From Climacium dendroides (Eukaryota > Streptophyta > Bryopsida > Hypnales > Climaciaceae), in NCBI GenBank assembly GCA_950106755.1, contig OX467089.1, positions 25,587,345 to 25,651,344 on the forward strand: 64,000 bases of DNA. Direction: 5' to 3'. The translations under genes were made by a program, and so were the position numbers. Positions 11,275 to 24,877 of the stretch are shown one piece after another. The notes beneath the pieces were generated by a model. The model was not told the DNA's origin. It searched no databases and saw nothing but the letters and a program-made list of their open reading frames with translations. Each line of letters begins with the position of its first letter. The stretch's first letter is position 1.

Positions 11275-14200
11275 TACTCATTAGGGGGTGTCAAACCTCG
11301 CATTTCCTGTTCCGCAATTGACAGGTTTATTACCAAAACTCGGCAGAACATGATTCTTTTTTCCTCAAAGTATTAACCCTCTCGTAGAATTTTGGAAAGG
11401 GGTCCTGAAACCACCTTCTACCGGTCAGCTTTGACTCTCTATTCAAGACGACACATTCCAAGAGGTGCGAACTCTTATACTCAATTGATACGCATCCAGT
11501 GGTCTGGAAGCTACAGGTTGCTGTAAGCTGCTAGAAATGGTACCCTTCAGCTGGCAGTGGAATTTGGGGACTCTCTTTTGGGCCACAGTATTCCCTCGAA
11601 GTTTTTGTGTGCTCCTGTGCTAACTTGTAGCCCAAGACGTGAAAAATCCAGCATGGCTTTTATCTTGGTTCCTGTAATTGCATTTCCAAGGCGACAGATC
11701 TGGCGAGCAAGAATCTTCCAAAGCCTGCTGCAGATCAATGCAAGTTGGATCTTTTGTTCACTCGTGTTTTGGCCTGGACATTAGCAAGCAAGACTATGAT
11801 TGCCGAAGTGCAAGGCGGAGTTAAGGACGAACTCCCCTGATTTAAAGGTTAGTGAAGTCATATTCGTGATGGTATCTTCTACCTTGGAGCAGCCTTTGCT
11901 TCTTTCTTGGTGTTTCTGCGGACAAGCAATGATTATTTACATCAGATACAAGGCTTTTTTTTATTGATTCCCTGTGAAGAATAGCCCACGGGTGCTGGAA
12001 ATCATGTAACATAAGCATTTTCCATTTTCTAATCTCATCATGTAGAGTTCTTCACACTCTGTTGGCAGAAGGTTAGATTGATTGAAAACCGGGTCTTGGC
12101 ACCACATTATTTGTACTCAAGCTGAAATCATTAAATTGTACTATCACCTTTAATAAGTAAACATGCTTTCTGTTTGGCAGCTCAAAACTTATACAAATTG
12201 TCGCTACTGGCTCGAAAATCCATCAAATTAAGAACCGTAGGAAAGTTCATAGTCTGTTTTGAAGCATTTCTGCATTGAAGAATTTGAGATAATGCAAGAA
12301 TTTGACTTTATATTGCTCAAACATCCATGAAAATCAGGAATGTTACAATGTCTTGGAATGATCATATAGTCTATGATCAAAATACGAAGCATTTGCAAAT
12401 ATGAAGCATTTGCACAGAAGAATTTGAATTAATGTAGGGATTTTGCTTTTTATGGATGATGTCTACCATCTAGTATTGTACCTGGTTATCACATTCATTC
12501 TATGAGGCATGGTTGAAATGAGAACAAGCATGTCCATCGATACCACTTTCCATGCTTTTTGTATCAATCCAATCAATTCTCCATTATTCTTTAGCAAGAT
12601 TCTTTTTTAAAACAATCTTCTATTATTTTCTACTAGCTTTCTATGGGATTAATTCTTAAATTTTAGAGCTAGTCCATTGAGTAGGTTTTTCAAGTGTATT
12701 TTCAACAATTGTAATGTTAAGGGTTATCGAGGGAAGATTTGGAGGGTTTGTTGGTCATTTTAATGTCTTCCACAATAAGCTTGTCTCCATTGAGATGGAA
12801 AAAGACCATAGTAGATTAAAGTAGCATATGCCACAAGAAATATATATTGTGAATAGTCATGGAGAAATTGATCACTAGATGACTTCCATCATTGAAGTGT
12901 ATACAAAGTTGAAAGTCGATATAATATAATAATCCTTATACTTCTCTTAAGTGTGGTGTGCCAATGTCAAACTTTAGTTTGTCATGAATGATTCATTGGT
13001 CCAAATAACTTTCTTCCATCTACCTCACTTTCATGTTGATGCTTTCAAGTAAATTGTAATCTAAGTGCCTTGTGTGTGCCATTGAAAAAAGCTAATAGAA
13101 GCCTTGACTATAATGCATGCAAATTATTGCAACCAATGCTTCTAATAGCATTTCTCAATGTGTTTTGCTTATAAGTTTTCAAATTATAAATCTCATGCCC
13201 TAAAAGGTGCACATTCTTAGCACTGTATTGGGCCTTACATATATAAATATATACCACCATTGCAATTGTCAATATATATAAATTAAGGAAACTTCAAGTT
13301 TACAATTTACAATTTTTTAAAAATTTGATTACAAACTAAATATTAAGAATTATTTATTGAGGTTTTTTCTAGAATGGATTTAAAATGTTTGATGGAAAGC
13401 AACAAGATTATTTTAGTAGATTATTTGAAAATGCTATTACTTCTAGTGACCAAGTATTTACAATGGTTGTGTAGTTTGAATATCATTCTTTTTGAAGCAA
13501 AATGGTTGAATTCTTCTTTGAAAAAGAAACACCCAAATGATTCAATTCCCTTCTATATATGCAAACCAAGTCTCTCTTTTCATCTACAATCCATCTTTTT
13601 ATTGCTTCTAAAGTGTAAAATGTTGTGTACTTATTTGGATTTGATTGTGGACATGTGTTTTGACTTCTTGGAGCTAATGGCAATGAAAATGAAGATGTTG
13701 CATATCTCAATCTTTGAGGATTGAATGTAACTCCTTTAAATTATATGCAATGTTTTGAGCAAGTAGGAATTGATTTATAATGATTGACAAAATATATTCC
13801 AAGACAGAAATAGAAACAAATCTCAATCTTTGATGAAGGACTTTAATTTTGGAGTCAACAATTTTCATTTATTCACTTTTCAAATCAAAACCCCAATTTC
13901 AACATGAAGTTTTTGAAATTATTTGAAAATAGAGATCCTTTTTCAAGCATAGATACAAATTATACTAGTTTTGTACTTTAAAAAGTGCCTATAAGCATGT
14001 ATTTTGAGATTAATTTATTTGGAATATTGAAAAGATCGTCTAAAGAAAAACATTGTTGTTGAAATTTCAAAACTAAAACCTATCTCTATTGAACTTCTTG
14101 GACAAGCTTCGTTTAGCTCCTTTACAGTAGATAAATGAAGGACCATATGTGCTTGTGGTTGAACTTAAAGTTGGTCCTTTACTTGAATCCCAAATTACTC

Positions 14201-15823
14201 CATAATATGAAGTCCATTACAAAATCAAAGTTATCTCTAGATTTTTAATAACTAAATTGGAATCAAAATTGTATCAAAATTGTATGTAAAATTCTAAAAA
14301 AAAAATTACAAATTCTATATAAAAATTATAAAAAATTCAATTTTTGTGAGTGAGGAACAAGTTACATATTTAGATTGATAATATTCCATTTAACAACCAA
14401 ACAAAGATTAAACAAGACAATTTAATCTCAAAAAACATGATTGGTATAGAAGAGACCATGGATATCCTCAACCTTGTTTACTTCACATTGTATGTAGGCA
14501 AGGCTCATAAAGACCTACTAAAAACTTAGAAGAGACCAAGCACTGTGTCTTTTAGGTGTTTATAGCATTTTGGTAATGAAAATGAAAAGACTTTTCTTAT
14601 TCCAAAAATTGAAATCAAATATTTTGATGACTTGAAAATATAATACAAAAAACAAAAATACCGAAAACAAAAGATGAAGATGCAACACCAAGATATATTA
14701 CTTTAGAAAACTACAATGACAGAGGAAGAAGTTTGATTTATTTAACAACAATATTAACATTGCACTCTTTGTATTAGAAATTGTGAATTTTTATAATGGT
14801 GAAAATTAGAATACATCACAAATTTTGAATTATCTTTCTATAATTAATACTTCCAAATATTTTTTTAAAAACAATGCAATGCATTGAAATTATAAATTTG
14901 AAAATTTTATAAACTACAAATTAATTTTTATGATTTTTCAAATTAATTTTGATAGATACAATTATAAAACATTAGTAGGGATGTACTTTTATAATTTTGG
15001 AGGTACTAATTATTTATATTTAATATTTTGAAAGTTGACATGTTCACAAATATGACCTTAAATTTTGAATTGTGTTATGTGTGTTAGAATTAAATTTAAA
15101 ATAAAATTTGTATATGCTACCTAAAAATTTATATTTTTTAATGTATATTAAAAATAGAAGTTCTTCTAGCATCTCCAATGGCATCTTACAATATTTAAAA
15201 AAATAAATGATGGAAATATAATGCCTTACTTGATACATAACTCCAATGAATGATTGAAGAAAGACATTTTTATTATTTTATGTATATGTATTCAAAATAT
15301 GTAGTCATAATTATATAAGTCATGTTACGTGAAATAAGAAATAAGACTATAGAAGATTACAACAATACAAACAAACAAAGGGTGTTGACTTCAAATTTGT
15401 AATCATCTTCTAATTTGTACTTTTATTAATGTTACATCAATACGTATTAATGTTCATTCATTAAGAATAATCTCAATTATATTGTTATTATTTAATGAAT
15501 CCACTATTACTACCAAATGTTTTATCAAAAAAATTAATCCCATTATAAATCATTAGGTTCACAACATATATGAACCACAAAATGCATAAAATCTAATTTT
15601 TTGATTAAAATCAATAATCAACAGTACAAAAACTTTTAAAATGTGTATTTTCCAATACCACTAGAAGAAAAAGATTGGATTATTTTAAAACCTGTAAATC
15701 TTCTTGAATATCATATATTTTATAATTTATGCATTTTAAGAACATATGATTAATTAAAATGAAGATTATCATTGAAAATATTGAATAACTTTTAAGGTCG
15801 TATGTTGTATTAAATGCAGAGGC
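11275..15823. other. 3' flank of O-fucosyltransferase gene, then AT-rich gene-free DNA
   Basis: The first several hundred bases presumably contain the 3' untranslated region; no clear poly(A) signal could be fixed. From about 12.0 kb base composition falls to strongly AT-rich and stays so. Open frames such as 13374-13724 have no recognisable family, no conserved motif and AT-driven composition. I see no transposon ends with confidence here. Confidence 0.5.
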
Positions 15824-18800
15824 ATGAACTATCCAATGAAAATCATAAATCCAAATTCAAGACCCTCATCTACAATAAGTTTTGCAACTATTAATGATGA
15901 TGAAGAAGATGATGGTGTAGATGATGATGATGATATATTGGTATCTATATATGATAATTTTCAATGTATTATATTCTATATCAAATACTAAAAATTCAGA
16001 TACATTTGAAAATTAATATATAATATATAATATTTTTAATTTTAGATAGTGTGAATTTTAAAATTACATGTTGTAACTTGTAAGCTATAATGAAAGTGTT
16101 TCTTTTTAATTGTTTGAGTTATTCTTATTTAAGTCATCAAATTTAAAGTGGCTTCAAAATTGAATTAAATAATAATATAAGTTGAATTGGCATTTCACAA
16201 ATGATGATGAATGGCTTTTCTTTTCTTTTTTAACAAAAAATGAAAAAAAATTGCTTATGAGTTGTGTTCTTAGAAAAAAAAGAATGAAAGAATTCTCAAA
16301 TGAATTTCTTATTTCAATTATTTTATTTATAATGATGCAACTAGATCTCAAATTGACACTACAAAATTATTATTGTAACAAAAATTGTTTTTAAAATTTT
16401 AATAAAAATTTATTTTGAATCATTAGAAAATCAATTTTTAGATATTTGATATTATAAATAATAATTTAAAGAATAATAATAAAATATCAAACGCTATAAT
16501 TATTATATTATATTAAAACAATATAATATACTATACCATTATATTAAAATAATACATTATAATATAATATTAATAAAAATATTGAAATAAGAATTGAAAT
16601 GAATAATTTTACAGTCTATTTTAGAGGACACATTGAGTCCTAAATCTATGAATAGTCACTATATTGATATTCAAGACATGCATATAGCCAAAGAACCTAC
16701 TAAGCAAGAAGAATCAGGTTCTTATTAAATAAAATAATATAAATGATGTCATTTATATACATCCTATATATAATAGAATTTTTGAAATGATGAAACACAA
16801 AATACATTAATAAAATTTAATTTAGTTTATAAAACTAATAAAACTAATAATTTCGTAAGTCACGCATTGATGGATGAAAATTTAATGTAGAAAAAATTAA
16901 ATTTTTTCAGGCACACCTACTTCAAATTGTAAATCATTAAAATTCAATGTGGAGTCTAATTTGATTAGAAGATCTCCTTCATTGCTCTATGATCGAGGAG
17001 TAATATTCTACATTTTGTACAATTATTTTAGTACTACAAAAATATTTATGATTTTCTAATATTATTATTTAATTAAAAAATGATGTCAACTTGCGTTTGA
17101 GTTTGTATATAAATTTGAACATACTCATATTATTCTGAGAATGACATTATTTTACATTTATTTTAGTTTTTGAAATTTTGGACAGCAAAAAGCATTGAAG
17201 TCCTTGTCAAGCAACATGTAAGAACTTTTTATTTATTTCTTAAGTGGAATTTCTGAATGATATACATTAGCTATATATCAATATATATAATTCAATATTT
17301 AGTAGACTATCATTGTTTTCAAGATTATTGAACATCTTTCTATTTTCCACTTTGAAATATACATCAATTTGGGATGAAAAATTACATTTATAAAAATTAT
17401 AGAAAAATTTGTTTAATATTTTTTTTCTAAAATTATATTTTATAATTTTTGCTATTTTATAATTTACAGGGATACAAGTTCATTTAAAAACTCAATTTTC
17501 CTAGAAGATATGGATGAATTTCCATGTGGTTTCAACAATGAAAATTTTGACAATGATATTTTTTCACCAACTATAAGTGAAAAACACAAAACATCTTATG
17601 ATGATATGACATCATCACTCAAAATTCCACTAAGTTCTTTTGAATTAGCCAAAGAAGAAATTTGTGTAATTTAATTCTACCTCATTATATTAGAATATAC
17701 ATAATAAATCATAAATGATGATTATATATTATATTGACTATTTATAAATATGCATTGAATTCAATAAATATTATGCATGAAAATTTTAGCAATATTTTTA
17801 TTCTTTCTATACCTTTTATATAATATTTTTTAATAAATATCAATTATTGGCTCAGATTGAAAAAGAATTGAAAAATTTATTTGCTTACACTAAACAATTC
17901 AAACCTCAAGATATAAACATTAGAACAAATTTGAAACCATTTTATCCGGATTATATTCAAGCATTAGGTAGTGTCGATGAATTTATAAAAGTTCCCCGAC
18001 CTGATGGCTACTTTAATAACTTGGGTTTAAAGGTATAACATAATTATATGATCTTCTATAGTTTTTTCACCATTCACTAAAAGTGATTATGATAATAAGA
18101 TTTCAATTATTTAATTCATAAAGAGAAATACACATATGAATTCCATTAAAAATGTTTGAAAATTATTTGTAAAATAACAACTATTTAACACAAAAAATTA
18201 AAAAAAAATATCTAAATTAGGATGATAGAGGATAGAATGATTTGTAATGACTTAGGATTGTTTCATTCATCAATCTAAAATTTTATTTTTTGATATATTT
18301 AACATCTAAATATTTTATGATATGATTTTTTTTTAAATTGTAATTTTTTTCTAATTTCAATGACTTTATTGACTAGTCAATGTTTTACATTTAAATTTCT
18401 ATTTAAAAAATATTGTTTAAGTGTCAAAAAAATTCAATAATAGTTTGAAAATTTATTCTATAATAATATTAAAACAAGAATTTATGAAAGATTCTCTAAC
18501 CTTAAGGATTGAGGTTTCATTATGAGATTCATTAATAAACAATTTATAATCATCTACAATTATGGTTCTCAAAATGTTTCATACACTTATCAAAAATGCC
18601 ATGGACAATTGAAGAATTAGAAATTTCTAATAAACTTTCAACATGTTGTAATAAAAGTAATAGATGTGTATAAAATTTTTTTTTAAATTTTTTGATAATT
18701 GAATCAAATTTACTAGTGAAAAGATTTTTAGTAAAAAATATTTTAGAATTTTTTTATGAATTTAAAAATAATATTGAGTGAAATATTACTTACAAAAATA

Positions 18801-20158
18801 TGACTCCAAATTTTTATGTTTCCAACAATTCACTCCCAAAAGTCTCCAAAAAATGTGGAAATTTTGAATATTTATAAAATATTTATGTGTGATTCTTTAT
18901 TATTTGAAAGATTCGAAAAATCATTTTATACAATTTTGTTATTTTTCTTGAATATATACATCATTTTTTCAAAAAATATTATAATTAAGGCAATTTTTTA
19001 AGTTTATGAATACTTGCAAGAGCCATTGTAGGGAGTGAATTTGAAAAAAAAAATCAATTTTGATACAAAGTTTGAAAGGGAACTAAGTTTGTTTCTGCTA
19101 AAATTTAAGTTAATATAGATTTATTAAAAATTATTATTATTCATTTACATCAAGAATGATATTACTAAGTGAATTGAATTTTTTCAAAATGAGTTTCTAC
19201 TATACTTATTTATAAAGCGTACAATTTGATAAAGAATCACTTCATTAATTTTTTTATTACTTTTTAGAGGATATATTTCATAGATAATATGAATTTTCTA
19301 TTATTATTCTCTTAAGGAAGATACAATTTATAGATATAATCCAGGTTTTAGATGAAGATGGAGCAAAACAAAGTGATCCAACCATTTTGACATTGCAAAT
19401 CTATTCAACATCCATGCAATCAAATTTTCAACCACTTAAGGTGATTGTACTTTATATTTCAAATTTAAATCATTTAAAAATGAATATTTTTTCTATATAA
19501 AATTAATTAATTATTAGCAATTTAGATAAATATTACTATTGTAAATTACAATGAATTTTCTATATTTAATATTATATTATTATTTTAAATATGTGCAAAT
19601 ATATTTCAAACTTGTACAATCTTTAAATACTTCCTAAAGATTTTTCAAACTTTTTTGGGGGGATTTATTTTAAAATTCTATATTATAAATTCAATATATT
19701 GTAGTTAAAATGTAAAAATAATTTATTTATTCCTACATCACCAATTAATTATCATGTATCCTTGGTATGCATTTTTATTCTTGCTTAGGTTGCATCAATT
19801 GAAAATGTTGAAAAAAATCCACGGAAATTAGATGCATGGATTAATAGTATAAAAGATTTACATCGCTCAAAACCACCACCTTCAGTTTTATTTTCAAAAC
19901 CTATGCCTGATGTTGACAAATTAAAACAGGTTTTTAATATAATGAAGATAACATTGTAGGATATTGTAATTTGAATAAATATTGAATATTTTAAGAATAT
20001 ATATATGATTAGATATTGATATTGCGTAAGACTATTTGTTTGCATTAGATAGTATACAAGTACTTTTGGAATATAACCAAAACAATTAGATTTTATGATA
20101 AAAAAAATTCACCCCCGGATCATGTAAAGGCTTAAATAATAATTTAAAATTTTTAATA

Positions 20159-20199
<41 letters not shown>

Positions 20200-20608
20200 T
20201 CTATATGAAAATGTTTATTTGTAGATTTGGCCTATTCAACTTGAGAAAATTCTAAATGAAATTGAACTTCCTTCTGCAAAATTAGAAGTTGATTTGTCTA
20301 CATTTATTGATATCTATTGTTCAATATTTGACATACCTATGTAAGTGGTTATTTTACAAGAATAAATTATATGAGTGAATTATTTGATTATTATGATATT
20401 AAAAAACTATGATTTACATAATATTATTGTAGTATTCTAAAACTTGACAAATCATATTATTTACAATCTATAATCTTCTTAACATCTAAAATTATAATAC
20501 AGGTATGAAAATAAAATTGAAGCATTACATGTTTTGTTCGCATTGTATTTAGATTTGAAGAATCAAATTAATCAGACTTCATTATCAACATTTTGGCTCA
20601 ACTCATAG
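15824..20608 (+). CDS. IFT46: Intraflagellar transport protein IFT46
   Basis: IFT46 is a core subunit of the IFT-B particle that carries cargo along axonemes; in plants it serves sperm flagella. Eight exons read in phase: 15824-15940, 17186-17217, 17470-17665, 17856-18032, 19345-19440, 19789-19929, 20225-20340, 20503-20608; 326 residues, against about 300-345 in the family. The N-terminus is acidic and low-complexity. Diagnostic blocks: KPFYPDYIQALGSVDEFIKV, PRPDGYFNNLGLK, DEDGAKQSDPTILTLQ, ENVEKNPRKLDAWINSIKDL, HRSKPPPSVLFSKPMPD, then IFDIPMYENKIEALHVLFAL near the C-terminus. No frameshift or internal stop, so it looks functional. The first exon and the 32-bp second exon are less certain because the N-terminus varies in this family. 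Codons are strongly A/T-ending, unlike the other genes here. Intron 6 holds a TA microsatellite. Confidence 0.92.
20162..20192. repeat. (TA)n microsatellite in IFT46 intron 6
   Basis: About fifteen uninterrupted TA units lie some 30 bases before the acceptor of exon 7 (20225). Confidence 0.95.
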
Positions 20609-22634
20609 ATACACATCATTTTTTTGAAAATTAAACCTTTCATGATTTGTAAAATAAGATTTAAAAAATAGTAATTAATGTCTATAGTTTCATTTTTAAA
20701 ATTAAATTAATTCAACATATACTTGTACAATAGCTAATGAGATTTTTTCAACAATATCAATATTTTTTAAGATCCTAATTGTTTTTTCAATTTGAATTTT
20801 TTATTTTATTATTAAAATTTATAAAATAATATTATAATATTATATATATTGAATGATTGTTGTATTTAAATTTTTCTATGATTCAGAAAATATCACTCTA
20901 CATTTTATCCCTATTTTAATTCTTATTCTAAAGTGCATTTGAATTCTTAGTCAAACTATGTTAATTTTGAAATGACAATAGGACACAATGGCACCCAATC
21001 AATCACATTAACTAGGCTTTTTTCTAAATTGAATTTTGAGCCCACCCTTATAAACTTGTAGGTGGAAAATGTCAAAAGTATTTAACACCATGTTTTTAAT
21101 ATGCAAGAGACTTTTGAATCTTTTTTGTGACTAGTTAGTGGATTCAAAACCTCAATTTATAAAGAGGTCAACTTTATGAGATTAGGTTGCATGCAACTTT
21201 ACTTTATTGTCATTTTTAAATGAATATAATTTCAATGAAATTTCAATTTTTAAAAAGTAAAATTAAAAAAAAATCAAAATGAAGGACATTCATCCGCATA
21301 TTGGATATGAAAATATCACATTAGCACATATTACATGTCTATAATTCAGTGTTCATCCACAATCTAGCAATTTCATCCAATTTTTTTTTAATTTGAAGTT
21401 TTTTGGCATTTTTATCCAAAATTTTTGACATTTTTTAGCCAAATTATTTCTTTTGGTGCAATCTAGCAGTAGAAAGCCAGAAAAAGCCTTATAATTATAG
21501 AACATATCTATTCTATTGAACATATAATAGTTTACAACAATTTATCTTTTGATATTTTTGAATTATATTATTATACATTAAAATATATTATAAAAAATTA
21601 AGTTTAAGAAAATCCCATCATTTTATTGATATCAAGAATATATTTGCAAATCATTTAGGTTGTCGTACAAATGCCTTTTTATTTTGTTTGAAAATCTTTT
21701 TGGAGTATAGAATTAGAAGTCAACAAACATATGTGTTCCTAGAATGCAATATAACTAGGTGTCAAGTTTAAGTTTTTTGAATTTTGAAAGTTTATTCATT
21801 ATTGATTGATAAACACTACAAACTGAACAATGGGAGCATTTAATATATAAGCCAATTACTTTAGTAAAAAAATAAAAACAAATAGGATTTGTAATCCAAT
21901 AGTCAAATTATTTATTTCATAAAAGATGTATTGTAGAATTTTGACTTGTAGTATGACAAATAAATTCGTTGGCAAGATGCAACGTATCCTTAGTTAGTTC
22001 TTTGCTTTCAGCAAATTTCATAGCATCTAACTATAATGTACACTTTTGACTAAGTAGCTTAATATTTGAACCCACACAATCACATAAAAGTCCAAATCCA
22101 TAAATCAACCTTTCATTTCTGAAAATGAATGCATAGGCTTAAATGTGCCTTCTACTTATGCCTTCATGTCTCACTTCCCAAAGTTTGTTTCCAATGTGAA
22201 TCCGGTCTTTCTAGGATGAAGCCTTCTTCTTTGAAAAAATTCAATGTCATTATGAGTGCCTTAGTGAAATTAGCACAATCCCTTTGTGAAATCTCAAAAC
22301 TATCACATTACCTACAACACGGATTGGACTTCCTCCAATTGGCTTCGATTTTGTCCCCAATAATTGCCAATATATGAAAGTAAAAATACAAATTCAAATA
22401 TGAGTGTGGATATATGCAACTTTGATGTATCAACATATTCATGAACTTTCTCTTCAAGCTTGGTCGTTTTTTATTTCAATTTTCACATACCCTTCACCAA
22501 TTCATTCATAGCCAAATTCCTCAAACCATCAAGCTTTGAAGGCATATGTTGGATACCATAAGAATATGCCATTGGAATTGCCTCCATTTTAATATCACTC
22601 ACAATATTCTTATCCCTAGCTCCATTGTTGTCTT
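20609..22634. other. AT-rich DNA downstream of IFT46
   Basis: Contains the unplaced IFT46 3' end and AT-rich sequence without a recognisable gene. Nothing with clear ends or coding resemblance was found. Confidence 0.5.
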
Positions 22635-23271
22635 TTAACCCCTAAATGCCCAAGGCTTGTTTTGAGCTTCTTGGAATTTGCTCTAAATTGAATAAAAAGT
22701 CAACATTTTGATAAGTTGTATCATTTTTTTTTTGAATTGTAACCATACAAATTCAAACTAGACATGTTAGAAATCACATAGAAAAAAAAAACACAACAAT
22801 ATCACTTATGAATTGAAAGATTATAATGTTTGATCATCAAGGTGTTAAAACTATAACAATCTTTTAGCTCTATTTTTGCATGTCAAATCTAATAAATTGG
22901 TTACAAAATATAAGGATGAAGGGCCTAACATGCATAACCCCAATTAATTTATGGCTTCTCAAAATCTACTCTACAATTTTTTTAAATGAATTTCTAATGT
23001 GATTTTTTCTCCAAGATCTAGTGTATTTGAGGCTCATTTCCAAGAGCCCCCAATACTACGGAAGATTACAATGGACACCCTTGCACAAAATCTTAAATAG
23101 AAAAATCATAATCATTCATTATCAAAATCAGATTTTTGATGCTAAAATTAGACTTTATAAAGAATTTATAAAAAATATAAACTAGTAAAAATAGCAACTT
23201 ATTTGGATATTATTTAACTTCAAAGTATTGTCAAACACCAGAATTTGGTGCCTCGGATATTTAGGGATTAA
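22635..23271. mobile_element. TTAA-ended element, 637 bp
   Basis: Left end TTAACCCCTAAATGCCCAAGG; the right end on the other strand reads TTAATCCCTAAATATCCGAGG, 17 of 21 positions alike. TTAA is present at both borders. The interior is AT-rich and has no coding sequence I can recognise. Confidence 0.6.
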
Positions 23272-24090
23272 ATAAGAAATTGATATGGCCTCTTCAATCT
23301 TCTTCCGATTGATCTTTAAACCACATTATTCATTTTGGTACTCTACAAGTTGCTCAAAAATCTCTTGCAACCATGGATTGGCTACTTATATAACAACTCC
23401 ATCTTCACCATGTAAAAACTTGTTTTCTTAGTTCCTATAAATTGCACATATTGATGCTCAAACTTAGTCTATAATTCATTTTTCAATAGACTCTTACTAG
23501 GGCGTACCATTCACTCCAAGAATGCCTTCTTGGTTACCATCTCTGAATCCTCACTAAAAACATTTCCTTCAATACTTGTACAAATGCCCCTCAAGTCCCA
23601 CCATCATTCTCTTTTAAGTCTTTCTCTCTTCCATGATTCTCATGAACCACAAGGAGCTCAAAACTTTCAACCATCTCATATTCTAAGACCCTATTCAATT
23701 CCATCTCTCTTAAAAATCAAACATAATTTGAAAAATCTAGCCCATCAAATTGATATAGCTTGTTGTCAGTAGAATGTAATGTCATGGTTGCCTATAATTC
23801 CCTGGCTTCATTGTTGAACTTATTATTGCATCATAAACAAGTTGAATGCTTCAAACATCCTCATAGTGCCATCACCCAACATGCCAAGTGAACCACACCT
23901 TGGTCTACTATGATCTTCCATGACTTATACAAATTACCAAGCATCACTAACTTGAGCTTTTTACATTGGGTTCACCAAAAGTTGTCACAAAGTTGTGCAA
24001 ATAGGTTCAGAATAGCACAAGGCCTTTACTATGTAAATGCTTAGTATATAATCTATTTACATCCTTAATCTCCTTAAATAATCCTATTAA
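23272..24090 (-). other. Possible decayed coding relic
   Basis: On the minus strand, fragments such as MVTKKAFLE and SKSLLKNEL...KFEHQYVQFIGTKK look more protein-like than chance, but the frame is broken by several stops. I do not recognise a family. It may be the remains of a transposon gene or another old coding sequence. Confidence 0.3.
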
Positions 24091-24329
24091 TGCCATATTT
24101 AACTACTTTTGGACTTTGCAAAGTCCAAAATTGGTAAAGGGACATCTAAGACAGTTGTAGATTTTGATTTCTATAGATTTTAGGAATCTAGATATAATAT
24201 AGATTTTGGACTAGGTGGTTTGAAAAATGTACAACAAGTTTAGATTTTAGATATCTATGACAACCGGAGATCTCCCGTTGGACAAAGTCCAAAATTCCCT
24301 GAAAAGTCCAAAAGTAGTTAAATATGGCA
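24091..24329. mobile_element. Miniature inverted-repeat element with 27-bp perfect ends
   Basis: A 239-bp element whose first 27 bases (from TGCCATATTTAACTAC to GGACTTT) are the exact reverse complement of its last 27. A second copy of the ACTTTG/GTCC motif follows inside each arm. No target duplication is obvious. Non-coding. Confidence 0.85.
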
Positions 24330-24359
24330 TCTAACCTTATTTTTTTAATTTTCTTTTCC

Positions 24360-24690
24360 CAAATTCCTATCCTATAATTCCCATAATAACTTAGAAATTG
24401 CTATAGCTAGCTTCACCTAGCATAAATGATGGATAGTCACTCCAAATGTCTTGAAACTTTTTTAAAATTTAGACCAGGTTGTTAAATATTTATATGTTAA
24501 TTTTCACCCAAATTTGAGATATTATTCAATTTTGGTTGACATTTTTCCATTACTAACTTTGTAATCCTTCCCAAGATAACCAAGAAATGCCATAGCTAGC
24601 TTCAACCTACCATAAATGATGGACATTCTTTCCAAATTCTACAATATAGATCAACTAGTTAAATAATCACATATTAATTTTTATTCTACT
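24360..24690. repeat. Diverged direct duplication
   Basis: Two copies of roughly 170-190 bp, each with TTGCTATAGCTAGCTTCACC (or a near variant), CATAAATGATGGA and GTTAAATA followed by TTAATTTT. Function unknown. Confidence 0.5.
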
Positions 24691-24728
24691 ACTTGTACTT
24701 TGTGCAAAACTTGTAGGTTCCATATCCA

Positions 24729-24877
24729 TTGTAGCCAAATTTTTTATATAAGCCTCATATCTCCTTTTTCATAAAACTTGTAGCCAAGTTCTCCACTTTG
24801 AAGCCTCACATCTCCTTTTTCATAAAACTTACAGCCAAGTTCTCTACTTTGAAGCCTCATATCTCCTTTTTCATAAT
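24729..24877. repeat. Tandem repeat, 51-bp period, three copies
   Basis: Units begin with TTGTAGCCAA and end TCTCCTTTTTCATAAAAC; units 2 and 3 (from 24778 and 24829) are nearly identical, and unit 1 has diverged in the middle. Confidence 0.75.

Noticed and set aside
13374..13724. 116-codon open frame in AT-rich DNA
   Set aside because: Rich in Leu, Ile, Phe and Lys as expected from AT-rich chance sequence; no splice context or family.
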